Source: an uncultured Oscillospiraceae bacterium
GTDB lineage: Bacteria > Bacillota > Clostridia > Oscillospirales > Ruminococcaceae
Assembly: GCA_934232845.1 (NCBI GenBank)
Contig: CAKQGD010000067.1
Coordinates: 1 to 8,196 of the forward strand
Reading direction: 5' to 3'
DNA length: 8,196 bases
The translations under genes and the position numbers were made by a program. This document shows positions 1 through 6,141 of the stretch, piece by piece. The first letter of the stretch is position 1. Each line of letters begins with the position of its first letter. Under the pieces are notes generated by a model. That model was not told where the DNA came from. It did no database searches and saw only the letters and a list, made by a program, of their open reading frames with translations.

Positions 1-1
1 C

Positions 2-805
2 CCCATGCGCAATCGTCAGGCGCTCGATATGTCCATTCAGGCGCTCTGCGGCATTATGGACATCACCGGCCCGGAGGACGGTCCTCCCACCAAGGTGGGG
101 CCTGTTCTGGTTGATTTTATCGGAGGGATCTATCTGCTCGTCGGCATCCTTGCCGCTTATTCCTGCTGTCAGCGCACCGGCATGGGGCAGCACATCGACA
201 TCGCTCTGTACGACGCAATGTTTGTTCTGATGGAAAATTATCCCGCAATTTACCGCATGACGGGCGAGGTGCCCCGCCGGGTGGGAAACGGGCGTCCATT
301 CTCCAGCCCGACCAACACGTTTAAGGCCAAGGACGGAAAATGGATTCAAATCTCCGGCACGGCGGAAATGCATTTTGAAAAGCTCATCACCATGGTGGGA
401 CATCCCGAGTACATCGGCCTTCCCAATACGATCGGCGCCGAAAACCGCAGAAAGAACGCGAACAAAATGCTGGAAGACGCGATTCAGGAATGGGCCGGCA
501 CGGTGACCGCGCAGGAAGCCGCGGATGCACTGGATCAAATCGGCGTTCCGAACGCAGTCGTCAAAACAGCAAAAGAGGTTTTCGACGATCCGCAGATCGC
601 ATATCGAAACATGCTGATTTGTCCCGAGGATTCGGTGCTCGACGACATCCCGACCGTCGGAAATCCGATCAAGCTGAGCGCCACTCCCGCCGAGTTTCAT
701 CGTTCCGCAAAGCCCTCCGGCTTTGACACGGACTCTGTTCTGCAAACCCTGCTTGGAATGTCCGCAGAGGCCGTCGCAGAGCTGCGGGAAAAGAATATCG
801 TTTGA
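2..805 (+). CDS. CaiB/BaiF-type family III CoA-transferase, 5' truncated by the window edge
   Basis: Family III CoA-transferases move CoA from a donor acyl-CoA to a free acid through an aspartyl-CoA anhydride intermediate. The frame is open from the first bases, and the first ATG (position 5) lies inside the conserved fold with no ribosome binding site. The true start must therefore be upstream: about 267 residues are visible of a family norm near 400. Visible hallmarks are GPEDGPPTKVG, then VDFIGG, whose Asp (codon 113-115) aligns with the catalytic Asp169 of formyl-CoA transferase. RTGMGQHIDIALYDA follows, and then the C-terminal domain with DGKWIQISG and a GVPNAVVKTAKEVFDDPQ segment. The gene ends 17 bp before the next start, so it is the upstream part of the same transcription unit. 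It resembles general CaiB/formyl-CoA transferases more than the FldA-like enzyme at 3773. The family is secure; the acid substrate is unknown. Confidence 0.93.
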   Translation, partial: PMRNRQALDMSIQALCGIMDITGPEDGPPTKVGPVLVDFIGGIYLLVGILAAYSCCQRTGMGQHIDIALYDAMFVLMENYPAIYRMTGEVPRRVGNGRPFSSPTNTFKAKDGKWIQISGTAEMHFEKLITMVGHPEYIGLPNTIGAENRRKNANKMLEDAIQEWAGTVTAQEAADALDQIGVPNAVVKTAKEVFDDPQIAYRNMLICPEDSVLDDIPTVGNPIKLSATPAEFHRSAKPSGFDTDSVLQTLLGMSAEAVAELREKNIV

Positions 806-807
806 AG

Positions 808-813
808 AAAGGA
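808..813 (+). promoter_or_regulatory. Ribosome binding site fixing the crotonase start at 823
   Basis: AAAGGA lies 9 nt before ATG 823. The frame is also open from a TTG at 802, but that codon overlaps the upstream stop, has no Shine-Dalgarno sequence, and would add seven residues that are not part of the family. ATG 823 is the better start. Confidence 0.7.
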
Positions 814-822
814 TTTTTGAAC

Positions 823-1599
823 ATGGAATATCAGAACATCAAAATCGAAGTGGAAAACGGAATCGGAATTCTGACGCTGAACCGCCCCGATGTGCGCAAC
901 GCACTGGATTACCGCACATGGGATGAGATCCGCGAAGGAATGCGCGAGCTGAAGTATAACGACAAGGTGCGGGTCATCATTCTCACCGGTGCGGGCGGAA
1001 AAGCCTTTGCCTCCGGCGCCGACATCCGCGCCCTGCAGGTCCGCACCGTGGGCGAGCAGATGAACAGTGAAATCAACGATATTCTCTACGAGATCCAGTA
1101 TCTTGCCAAGCCCGTCATTGCCGCGGTGGACGGATATGCCCTCGGCGGAGGCTGCGAGCTTTCGATGGCCTGCGATATCCGCATCGCAAGCAAAAAGTCA
1201 AAGTTCGGCCAGCCCGAAGCCAATCTGGCAATCATTCCTGCCTGCGGCGGCACGCAGCGCCTCCAGCGCCTTGTGGGAATCGGAAAGGCCAAGGAGCTGA
1301 TCTTCACAGGCGATATCATTTCCGCCGAGGAGGCAGAGCGCATCGGGCTGGTACAGAAGGTCGTCGAAGATACGACCGTTCTCGAAGCCGCCAAGGAAAT
1401 GGCCGAAAAGATTCTGAAAAAAGGCCCCGTCGCGATTACGCTCGCCAAAATGGCGGTCAATGTGGGCAGCGATGTGGACCTCCACGCCGGACTCATGTTT
1501 GAGCGGTACTCTCAGGCCATTGCTTTCTCCACGGACGACAAGGCCGAAGGCACAGCCGCTTTCATCGAAAAACGCCCCGCAAACTTCGTCGGAAAATAA
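823..1599 (+). CDS. Enoyl-CoA hydratase (crotonase family), catalytic pair intact
   Basis: The protein has 258 residues, the usual size for clostridial crotonases. The family hydrates trans-2-enoyl-CoA to (S)-3-hydroxyacyl-CoA. The oxyanion-hole segments are visible: GAGGKAFASGADI near residues 56-68 and GYALGGGCELSMACDI near 104-119. Both catalytic glutamates of the rat hydratase (Glu144 and Glu164) have counterparts here, Glu112 in GGCEL and Glu132 in FGQPE. CGGTQRLQRLVG and a C-terminal AFIEKRP follow as expected. One small deviation is NLAIIPACGG where the family usually has LGIIPGxGG. The gene sits 17 bp after the CoA-transferase and 23 bp before the MaoC pair, so it is probably cotranscribed with them. 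A short-chain enoyl-CoA hydratase is the best call. Isomerase activity cannot be excluded, and chain length is not readable. Confidence 0.94.
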   Translation: MEYQNIKIEVENGIGILTLNRPDVRNALDYRTWDEIREGMRELKYNDKVRVIILTGAGGKAFASGADIRALQVRTVGEQMNSEINDILYEIQYLAKPVIAAVDGYALGGGCELSMACDIRIASKKSKFGQPEANLAIIPACGGTQRLQRLVGIGKAKELIFTGDIISAEEAERIGLVQKVVEDTTVLEAAKEMAEKILKKGPVAITLAKMAVNVGSDVDLHAGLMFERYSQAIAFSTDDKAEGTAAFIEKRPANFVGK

Positions 1600-1622
1600 T
1601 TGAAAATTTAGGAGACATCAAA

Positions 1623-2015
1623 ATGAGTGAAACCGTATGGGTTATGACCGAATACGCGATCCAACAATACGCCGCCGCGGTGGAAAACACGGATCCTGTG
1701 TTTTTTGACGCGGACGCCGCCGAAAAGATCGGATTTTCGCGTCCGATCGCCCCTACCTCCTTCTGCGGTCAATATCAGATGTTTTTGGACCCGGGCGCCA
1801 AGGTGCCGAAAGGCGGCGTTCATACCCGGCACAAAATGTCCTTTTTCCATCCGATCTGCGCGGGAGACTACATTTACGCCAGAACCGAGGCCGTTTCCGG
1901 CAAAGACGCCAAAGGCCGCCCGCTTCTCACCTATGTGACCCGCTTCGTCAATCAAAACGGAGTGGAGGTTTGCCGGGGAGAGATGACAAATCTTCTTCCG
2001 TCAAACGCGAAGTGA
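1623..2015 (+). CDS. MaoC-like hot-dog protein, FAS1-type N-terminal dehydratase domain (putative subunit A)
   Basis: This 130-residue single-domain protein resembles the MaoC_dehydrat_N (FAS1-like dehydratase) group. Evidence is NTDPVFFDADAAEKIGFSRP then IAPTSF near residues 22-47, and HTRHKMSFFHPICAGD near 67-82. The second matches the family pattern of a basic/aromatic strand followed by RPxxxGD. At the hydratase motif, the Asp and His of (R)-specific hydratases such as PhaJ align with Asn22 and Phe27, so this chain has no catalytic dyad. That is normal for the non-catalytic half of two-chain MaoC enzymes (HadA/HadC or ChsH1/ChsH2-like). AGGAG at 1610-1614 supports the ATG at 1623. The second MaoC gene follows after 18 bp, which fits a heteromeric hydratase. 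The fold is well supported; the reaction is inferred. Confidence 0.85.
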   Translation: MSETVWVMTEYAIQQYAAAVENTDPVFFDADAAEKIGFSRPIAPTSFCGQYQMFLDPGAKVPKGGVHTRHKMSFFHPICAGDYIYARTEAVSGKDAKGRPLLTYVTRFVNQNGVEVCRGEMTNLLPSNAK

Positions 2016-2033
2016 CAAAAAGGAGGGACAGCA

Positions 2034-2465
2034 ATGAAATACCGCATGCTTCAAAATATCGCAGAGGGGCAGCCGCTCATCCCGGTAGTCAAACACATCA
2101 GTCAGGATAAGATCTCCCGCTTCGGCGTTGTCACCGGATCTACCGGCCCCGTACATGTCGATCCCGCCTACTGCGCGGCTTCTCCCCTGAAAACCACCCT
2201 TGCACACGGCTTTCTCACAATGGCCTATCTTTGCGAGGTCATGGAAAACAACTTTGGAATGGCGTGGAACCGCTCCGGCGTTCTCGACGTAAAATTTGTC
2301 GGCGCGGCGCGTCCCGGAGACAGTCTTCTTGTTTCCGGCACGGTGGACAGCATCCGTCACACGGATGAGGGAGAAGTTGTCGCGTGCAGAATCAATATCG
2401 TTTCTCAAACCGGCGCTGTGGTTCTTGCCGGCAGCACCAGCGTTGTGCTCTCTGAGCAAAGCTGA
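2034..2465 (+). CDS. MaoC-like hot-dog hydratase (putative subunit B), catalytic Asp position is Ser
   Basis: The 143-residue MaoC/hydratase-2 domain protein has the core motif TGSTGPVHVDPAYC near residues 34-47, then TLAHGFLTMAYL near 55-66, and FVGAARPGDSLLVSG near 88-102. The corresponding motif in the (R)-specific enoyl-CoA hydratase PhaJ is SGDFNPLHLD, with Asp31 and His36 catalytic. Here His41 is kept with the same spacing, but the Asp position is Ser36 and the following Asn is Gly38. The protein probably pairs with the product of the gene 18 bp upstream and binds an acyl-CoA. An (R)-specific hydratase or dehydratase role is the obvious guess, but the missing Asp makes activity uncertain. 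AGGAGG at 2021-2026 lies 7 nt before ATG 2034. The fold is secure; the function is moderate to low. Confidence 0.87.
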   Translation: MKYRMLQNIAEGQPLIPVVKHISQDKISRFGVVTGSTGPVHVDPAYCAASPLKTTLAHGFLTMAYLCEVMENNFGMAWNRSGVLDVKFVGAARPGDSLLVSGTVDSIRHTDEGEVVACRINIVSQTGAVVLAGSTSVVLSEQS

Positions 2466-2484
2466 AATTTTTATTTTGATAAAA

Positions 2485-2491
2485 GAAAGGA
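2485..2491 (+). promoter_or_regulatory. Ribosome binding site fixing the thiolase start at 2500
   Basis: GAAAGGA lies 8 nt before ATG 2500, in an AT-rich gap that contains a weak 6-bp A/T hairpin (2469-2474 with 2479-2484). The reading frame stays open far upstream, to 2296 inside the MaoC gene. Only the ATG at 2500 has a ribosome binding site and gives a normal thiolase N-terminus. Confidence 0.8.
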
Positions 2492-2499
2492 AAATCGAA

Positions 2500-3666
2500 A
2501 TGAGCGTTTCTCTCAATGACGTTGTAATCGTCGCTTATGGCCGTTCGGCCGTCGGCCGCGCAAAGAAAGGCTCTTTGCGCAACACGCACCCCGTCGATTT
2601 TGCAGGGCAGGTTCTTCGCCAGGTCGTTGCAAAGGTGCCCCAGTTGGATCCCGCCGAAATCGGCGACGTCGTCGTCGGCTGTTCGAAATGCGAGGAGGTA
2701 CAGGGCTACAACATCGGCCGGCTGACCTGCTTTAAAGCCGGGCTTCCCTACAGTGTCCCCGCACAGACGGTGAACCGTTTCTGCTCTTCGAGCCTTCAGA
2801 CCATCTATACCGCCGCCAACCTGATCCGCACCGGAGACGCCGAGGTCGCCGTCGCGGGCGGCGTGGAGACCATGTCCCTTCTCCCGATGGGAACCCGTGA
2901 CGAGGTGCGCTATCAATGGCTGAAAACCCACCAGCCCGGCGCCTACATGCCGATGGGCCTCACGGCGGAAAACGTGGCGGAAAAATACGGCGTCACACGC
3001 GAAGAAATGGATCTCATGGCCGTCGAAAGCCATCGAAAGGCCGCGGCGGCGCAGGCAGAGGGACGGTTCAAAGGACAGATCGTACCGGTCGAAGCGCTGG
3101 ACGACGAAGGAAACCCTTTTGTCTTTGACAAGGATGAGGGAATCCGCCCAAATGCCAATATGGAAGACATGGCGAAGCTGAAACCCTGCTTCAAAGAGGG
3201 CGGCATCGTCACCGCGGCGACCTCTTCCCAGATGAGCGACGCCGCCGCCTTTGTCGTAATGATGTCCGCCGAAAAGGCCAAGTCCCTTGGGACAGCGCCG
3301 CTCGCGCGTTTTGTTTCCTTCGCCGTGGCCGGTGTGGATCCCACCTTGATGGGAACGGGGCCCATTGCGGCCGTTCCGGCGGCGCTGAAGCGCGCGGGCC
3401 TGACCATCGACGATATGGACGTGATCGAAATCAACGAAGCCTTTGCCGCACAGGCCATCCCCTGCATCAAGGAGCTTCATATGGATCCCTCTAAGGTCAA
3501 CGTCAACGGCGGCGCCATGGCGCTGGGGCATCCGCTGGGCGCAACGGGTGCGATTCTGACCATCAAGGCCATCAGCGAGCTCAGACGTACCTCAAAGCGC
3601 TACGGAATGGTGACCATGTGCATCGGCGGCGGTATGGGCGCAGCCGCGGTGTTTGAGCGCATTTAA
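2500..3666 (+). CDS. Thiolase (acetyl-CoA acetyltransferase / 3-ketoacyl-CoA thiolase)
   Basis: The protein has 388 residues, the usual length of the thiolase family. It cleaves 3-ketoacyl-CoA with CoA to give acetyl-CoA, or condenses acyl-CoAs in reverse. All catalytic elements are visible: nucleophile Cys95 in VNRFCSSSLQ, Asn312-Glu313 in INEAFAAQ, His344 in ALGHPLGATGA, and the second Cys374 in CIGGGMG. The C-terminus AAAVFERI is complete. SSQMSDAAA near residues 242-250 replaces the more common SSQxSDGAA form, a mild variation. The intact Cys-His-Cys set argues against the SCP2/Ltp2 retro-aldolase type sometimes found beside MaoC pairs. The gene follows the MaoC genes by 34 bp and is followed by a 106-bp gap with a strong hairpin. 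It would be the last step of a beta-oxidation round. Degradative versus biosynthetic direction and chain length cannot be read from sequence. Confidence 0.95.
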   Translation: MSVSLNDVVIVAYGRSAVGRAKKGSLRNTHPVDFAGQVLRQVVAKVPQLDPAEIGDVVVGCSKCEEVQGYNIGRLTCFKAGLPYSVPAQTVNRFCSSSLQTIYTAANLIRTGDAEVAVAGGVETMSLLPMGTRDEVRYQWLKTHQPGAYMPMGLTAENVAEKYGVTREEMDLMAVESHRKAAAAQAEGRFKGQIVPVEALDDEGNPFVFDKDEGIRPNANMEDMAKLKPCFKEGGIVTAATSSQMSDAAAFVVMMSAEKAKSLGTAPLARFVSFAVAGVDPTLMGTGPIAAVPAALKRAGLTIDDMDVIEINEAFAAQAIPCIKELHMDPSKVNVNGGAMALGHPLGATGAILTIKAISELRRTSKRYGMVTMCIGGGMGAAAVFERI

Positions 3667-3690
3667 TCTCCCCCGGCAGTTTTCAGACGT

Positions 3691-3733
3691 CAGAAGGAGA
3701 CTTCGCCGCCCGAGCGGCGGCTCGTCTCCTCTG
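3691..3733 (+). other. Large GC-rich stem-loop between thiolase and CoA-transferase genes
   Basis: The arms pair as CAG (3691-3693) with CTG (3731-3733), AGGAGAC (3695-3701) with GTCTCCT (3724-3730), and GCCGCC (3705-3710) with GGCGGC (3716-3721). The loop is CGAGC, with a one-base bulge and a small internal loop, giving 16 base pairs in 43 nt. No T-run follows, so it is not a classic intrinsic terminator. It may protect or process the mRNA, or tune expression of the downstream CoA-transferase. Right-arm bases 3725-3733 could instead pair with the ribosome binding site at 3762-3768. Confidence 0.65.
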
Positions 3734-3761
3734 CTCTCACCGGATATACCGCAATCAGAAC

Positions 3762-3768
3762 GGAGGAG
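3762..3768 (+). promoter_or_regulatory. Strong ribosome binding site fixing the CoA-transferase start at 3773
   Basis: GGAGGAG precedes ATG 3773 by 4 nt (6 nt from its GGAGG core). The frame is open back to a TTG at 3653 inside the thiolase gene. That codon lacks a ribosome binding site, and the extra 40 residues would be encoded by the hairpin region and are unlike the family. Confidence 0.85.
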
Positions 3769-3772
3769 ATTC

Positions 3773-4996
3773 ATGGAAAACCGTCCCTTGAAAGGATACA
3801 AAGTTGTGGAACTGTCCACATTCGTGGCGGCCCCTGCCTGCGGCAAGCTTTTTGCCGATTGGGGCGCGGATGTCATTAAGATCGAAACGTCCGAAGGAGA
3901 TGCCTGGCGCACCTTTGGCTCAACGCACCGGGTCACCGCGACAGAAGAAGAAAACCCCATGTTTGACCTTGTAAACGGAGGAAAAAAGAGCATCTCCCTC
4001 AATCTGAAAAGCGAAGAGGGAAAAGAAATTCTTTTTTCTCTGCTCAAGGACGCGGATGTGTTTCTTACCAACACCCGTGCGCAGTCTCTGCGAAAGATGC
4101 AGATCGATTACGACAGCATCAAAGAACGCTTTCCCCGCTTGATTTATGCCACCATCACGGGTTTTGGGGAAACCGGACCGCAGGTCGACCACCCGGGCTT
4201 CGATGTTGTGGCATATTGGGGAAGCAGCGGATTTTTAAACGACCTTTCCATCAACACGGGCAGCAATTATCCCATCCTTGCGCCGACCGGAATCGGAGAC
4301 GTCACCTGCGGAACCGGCCTGTTCGGAGGCGTCTGCGCCGCTCTTCTTGCCCGTGAGCGCACGGGGCGCGGCGATTATGTGACCGTTTCCCTCTATGGAG
4401 GAGCCATTTGGATCATGGGCTTTATGTATCTGCGTGCGCAGGAGCAGTACGGAGATCCCTTCCCAAAGCAGCGCAAAAACAGCCCGCCCATGACGGCGCC
4501 CTACCGCTGCAAGGACGGAGAATGGCTGATGCTCTCCATCCTGCAGTTTGAACGTTACTTTCCCTCGCTGTGTCTGGCACTCGGCATTCCCGAAACGGCA
4601 CAGGATCCCCGCTTCGCCGACAGAAAGAGTATGGACGCGCACCGCGAGGAGCTCTTTGCCATCTTGGAGGAACGTTTTCTCACCAAGACCTGCAGCGAAT
4701 GGCAGTCAATCCTGACAAGCTATGACATTGTCAACGACCGTCTGAAGCATTTTAAAGACGTGGTCAAAAGCGAACAGGCGTGGGTCAACCATTATTTCAC
4801 CACCGCAAAGTTTGCCAGCGGCAGAGAATGTGCGATGCCCTGCTCCGCGATCCAGTCGCACGAGCTTGGCGTGGTGGAGTATACCCGTGCTCCTCTGCTT
4901 GCAGAAAACACAGAGGAAATTTTGCGCGAACACGGCTATTGTGCCGATGAAATCGACGGTTTCCTGCAAAGCGGCGCCGTCAAAGTTCACCCGTAA
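3773..4996 (+). CDS. Family III CoA-transferase, FldA/HadA-like (2-hydroxyacid CoA-transferase type)
   Basis: The protein has 407 residues, a full-length family III CoA-transferase. The N-terminal Rossmann-like part has LKGYKVVELSTFVAAPACG and FADWGADVIKIE near residues 6-38, then KKSISLNLKSEEGKEIL near 71-87. The catalytic Asp is Asp176 in PTGIGDVTCG, followed by ERTGRGDYVTVSL. The tail has EQAWVNHYF and APLLAENTEEILREHGY. From memory, this pattern, including GDxVTVSL and the AENTxExLxxxGY tail, matches FldA (cinnamoyl-CoA:phenyllactate CoA-transferase) and HadA (2-hydroxyisocaproate CoA-transferase) of amino-acid-fermenting clostridia better than CaiB or formyl-CoA transferase. No 2-hydroxyacyl-CoA dehydratase subunits or activator are visible nearby, so an FldA-type substrate is not established. 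The 3-hydroxyacyl-CoA dehydrogenase follows after 29 bp. Family call is secure; subgroup moderate; substrate unknown. Confidence 0.94.
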   Translation: MENRPLKGYKVVELSTFVAAPACGKLFADWGADVIKIETSEGDAWRTFGSTHRVTATEEENPMFDLVNGGKKSISLNLKSEEGKEILFSLLKDADVFLTNTRAQSLRKMQIDYDSIKERFPRLIYATITGFGETGPQVDHPGFDVVAYWGSSGFLNDLSINTGSNYPILAPTGIGDVTCGTGLFGGVCAALLARERTGRGDYVTVSLYGGAIWIMGFMYLRAQEQYGDPFPKQRKNSPPMTAPYRCKDGEWLMLSILQFERYFPSLCLALGIPETAQDPRFADRKSMDAHREELFAILEERFLTKTCSEWQSILTSYDIVNDRLKHFKDVVKSEQAWVNHYFTTAKFASGRECAMPCSAIQSHELGVVEYTRAPLLAENTEEILREHGYCADEIDGFLQSGAVKVHP

Positions 4997-5025
4997 CGAT
5001 TTATTTTAAAAGGAGGATCTCAATT

Positions 5026-5892
5026 ATGAAAGTATCCGATGTAAAAAAAGTATGTGTGGCCGGCGGCGGTCTCATGGGCCGTCAGATCGCTCTGAACGCT
5101 GCGATTCACGGGTTTGATACGTACCTGACCGATGCTTTTCCCGCCGTTCTCGACAAGGTGGCCGCTTGGGCAAACGAGTATCTCGACGGCCGCGTCGCCA
5201 AAGGAAAAATGGATGTTTCCGCCGCTAAGGCCGCGCTGAAAAAATTCCACCTTGTGCCCACGCTGGAAGAAGCGGCGGAGGATTCTCAGATCGTCATCGA
5301 GGCCATCGTAGAGGACAAGGAGATTAAGGACAATTTCTACAAACAGCTCAGCCGCATCGTCGCCGAAGATACGATCGTGGTCACCAACTCCAGCTACATG
5401 CCTTCTTCCCTTTTTAAAGATCTTCTCAGCAATCCCTCTCGGCTTGCAAACATGCATTACTTCAATCCCGCTCTTGCGATGAAGCTGGTCGAGGTGGTCC
5501 GCGGGGAGCATACCGCCGATGAAACCGTGGATTTTGTAGTGGAATTTGCTGTCGCCAACGGCAAAAAACCGATTCGTGTCAATAAGGAGATCGAAGGCTT
5601 TGTCGTCAACCGCGTTCTCCGCGCGATCCGCGACGAGTCCTTCTATCTTGTGGAAGAAGGGATCTGCACCGCAGAGGACCTTGACACCGGTGTTGAGTTC
5701 GGGCTGAACCATCCGATGGGTCCGTTCCGCCTGCTGGATCTGACCGGCATCGATTTGAACTACCTCGCCAGCGACCGCCGCTGGAAGGAAACCGGTATCA
5801 AACCGCGCGGATATGACATCGTAAAGGAAAAATACGAGGCCCATGAGTGGGGCCGCAAAACCGGCAAGGGCTTCTACAGCTACGAAAAATAA
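5026..5892 (+). CDS. 3-hydroxyacyl-CoA dehydrogenase
   Basis: This 288-residue protein is close in length to clostridial 3-hydroxybutyryl-CoA dehydrogenases (about 280). It oxidises (S)-3-hydroxyacyl-CoA to 3-ketoacyl-CoA with NAD(P), or the reverse. The N-terminal Rossmann domain has VAGGGLMGRQIA (residues 11-22), a GxGxxG-type site. Residues matching the catalytic site of the human enzyme are Ser122/Ser123 in TNSSYMPSS, His144 in MHYFNPA, Glu156 in KLVEVVRG and Asn195 in FVVNRVL. The C-terminal helical domain includes NHPMGPFRLLDLTGID near residues 229-244 and ends in GKGFYSYEK, so it is complete. AGGAGG at 5011-5016 lies 9 nt before the ATG. It closes the first gene group and is followed by a probable terminator. 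It supplies the dehydrogenase step between the crotonase and the thiolase. Cofactor preference and chain length cannot be read from sequence. Confidence 0.95.
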   Translation: MKVSDVKKVCVAGGGLMGRQIALNAAIHGFDTYLTDAFPAVLDKVAAWANEYLDGRVAKGKMDVSAAKAALKKFHLVPTLEEAAEDSQIVIEAIVEDKEIKDNFYKQLSRIVAEDTIVVTNSSYMPSSLFKDLLSNPSRLANMHYFNPALAMKLVEVVRGEHTADETVDFVVEFAVANGKKPIRVNKEIEGFVVNRVLRAIRDESFYLVEEGICTAEDLDTGVEFGLNHPMGPFRLLDLTGIDLNYLASDRRWKETGIKPRGYDIVKEKYEAHEWGRKTGKGFYSYEK

Positions 5893-5951
5893 CCCGCGCA
5901 GCATAAGCCTGCATCTTTTGCACACGCGAACTTTTTAAAACAGAATCCGGT

Positions 5952-5998
5952 CCGAAAGAAAACTTTCGGCAGCGGTAAAGGGCCGGCTGCTTTGTTTT
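5952..5998 (+). terminator. Probable intrinsic terminator: tandem hairpins with T-rich tail
   Basis: About 60 bp after the dehydrogenase stop, CCGAAAG (5952-5958) and CTTTCGG (5963-5969) form a perfect 7-bp stem with an AAAA loop. A second stem pairs GCAGC (5969-5973) with GCTGC (5986-5990), extendable by GG/CC with a one-base bulge. TTTGTTTT follows at 5991-5998. The two stems share one base at 5969, so they compete only at their junction. The second stem with its T-rich tail is the terminator-like part. The T-run is interrupted by a G, so efficiency is uncertain. Confidence 0.55.
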
Positions 5999-6122
5999 CA
6001 CTCCTCTCCTCAAGGCATTTTTCTCCTGTCCGCCGCCTTTTGTTCCGCCGTTGTTTTTCTTTCCCGCATTACGAAGGCCGATTCCGCTTTGTTCCTTTTC
6101 AAATGCGAACTGCTCCGGCTGC

Positions 6123-6141
6123 AATGATCGAACCGATCGTT
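6123..6141 (+). promoter_or_regulatory. Dyad upstream of the second crotonase, candidate operator or small hairpin
   Basis: AATGATCG (6123-6130) and CGATCGTT (6134-6141) form an inverted repeat with one T/G mismatch and an AAC centre. It lies about 80 bp before ATG 6221. The short symmetric form suits a dimeric repressor site. As RNA it would be an 8-bp hairpin followed by a four-T run (6140-6143) overlapping its right arm, so a weak terminator is the alternative. No regulator gene lies in the window. Confidence 0.3.

Noticed and set aside
1086..1496. Antisense frames over the enoyl-CoA hydratase gene
   Set aside because: They are shadows of a gene with both catalytic glutamates intact, with no start signals or family resemblance.
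2296..2499. N-terminal extension of the thiolase from within the MaoC gene
   Set aside because: The extra 68 residues overlap a conserved MaoC gene in another frame and are unlike any thiolase; ATG 2500 has a good ribosome binding site.
2392..3531. Long antisense reading frame (379 codons) over the thiolase gene
   Set aside because: It lies opposite a gene with an intact catalytic set, resembles no family, and has a His/Gly/Arg-rich composition typical of the reverse strand of GC-biased codons.
3653..3772. N-terminal extension of the FldA-like CoA-transferase from a TTG at 3653
   Set aside because: It would start inside the thiolase gene without a ribosome binding site and would encode the hairpin region; ATG 3773 has GGAGGAG and the normal family N-terminus.
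2..5892. Bile-acid (bai) operon or steroid side-chain degradation cluster
   Set aside because: CoA-transferases, MaoC pair and thiolase are reminiscent, but no BaiE, BaiB, BaiCD/BaiH-type old yellow enzyme, BaiA short-chain dehydrogenase, DUF35 or SCP2-type aldolase is present, and the thiolase keeps its full Cys-His-Cys set.
5020..5925. Antisense reading frame (301 codons) spanning the 3-hydroxyacyl-CoA dehydrogenase gene
   Set aside because: It is a mirror of a well-supported gene; codon bias of the sense gene suppresses stops on the opposite strand.
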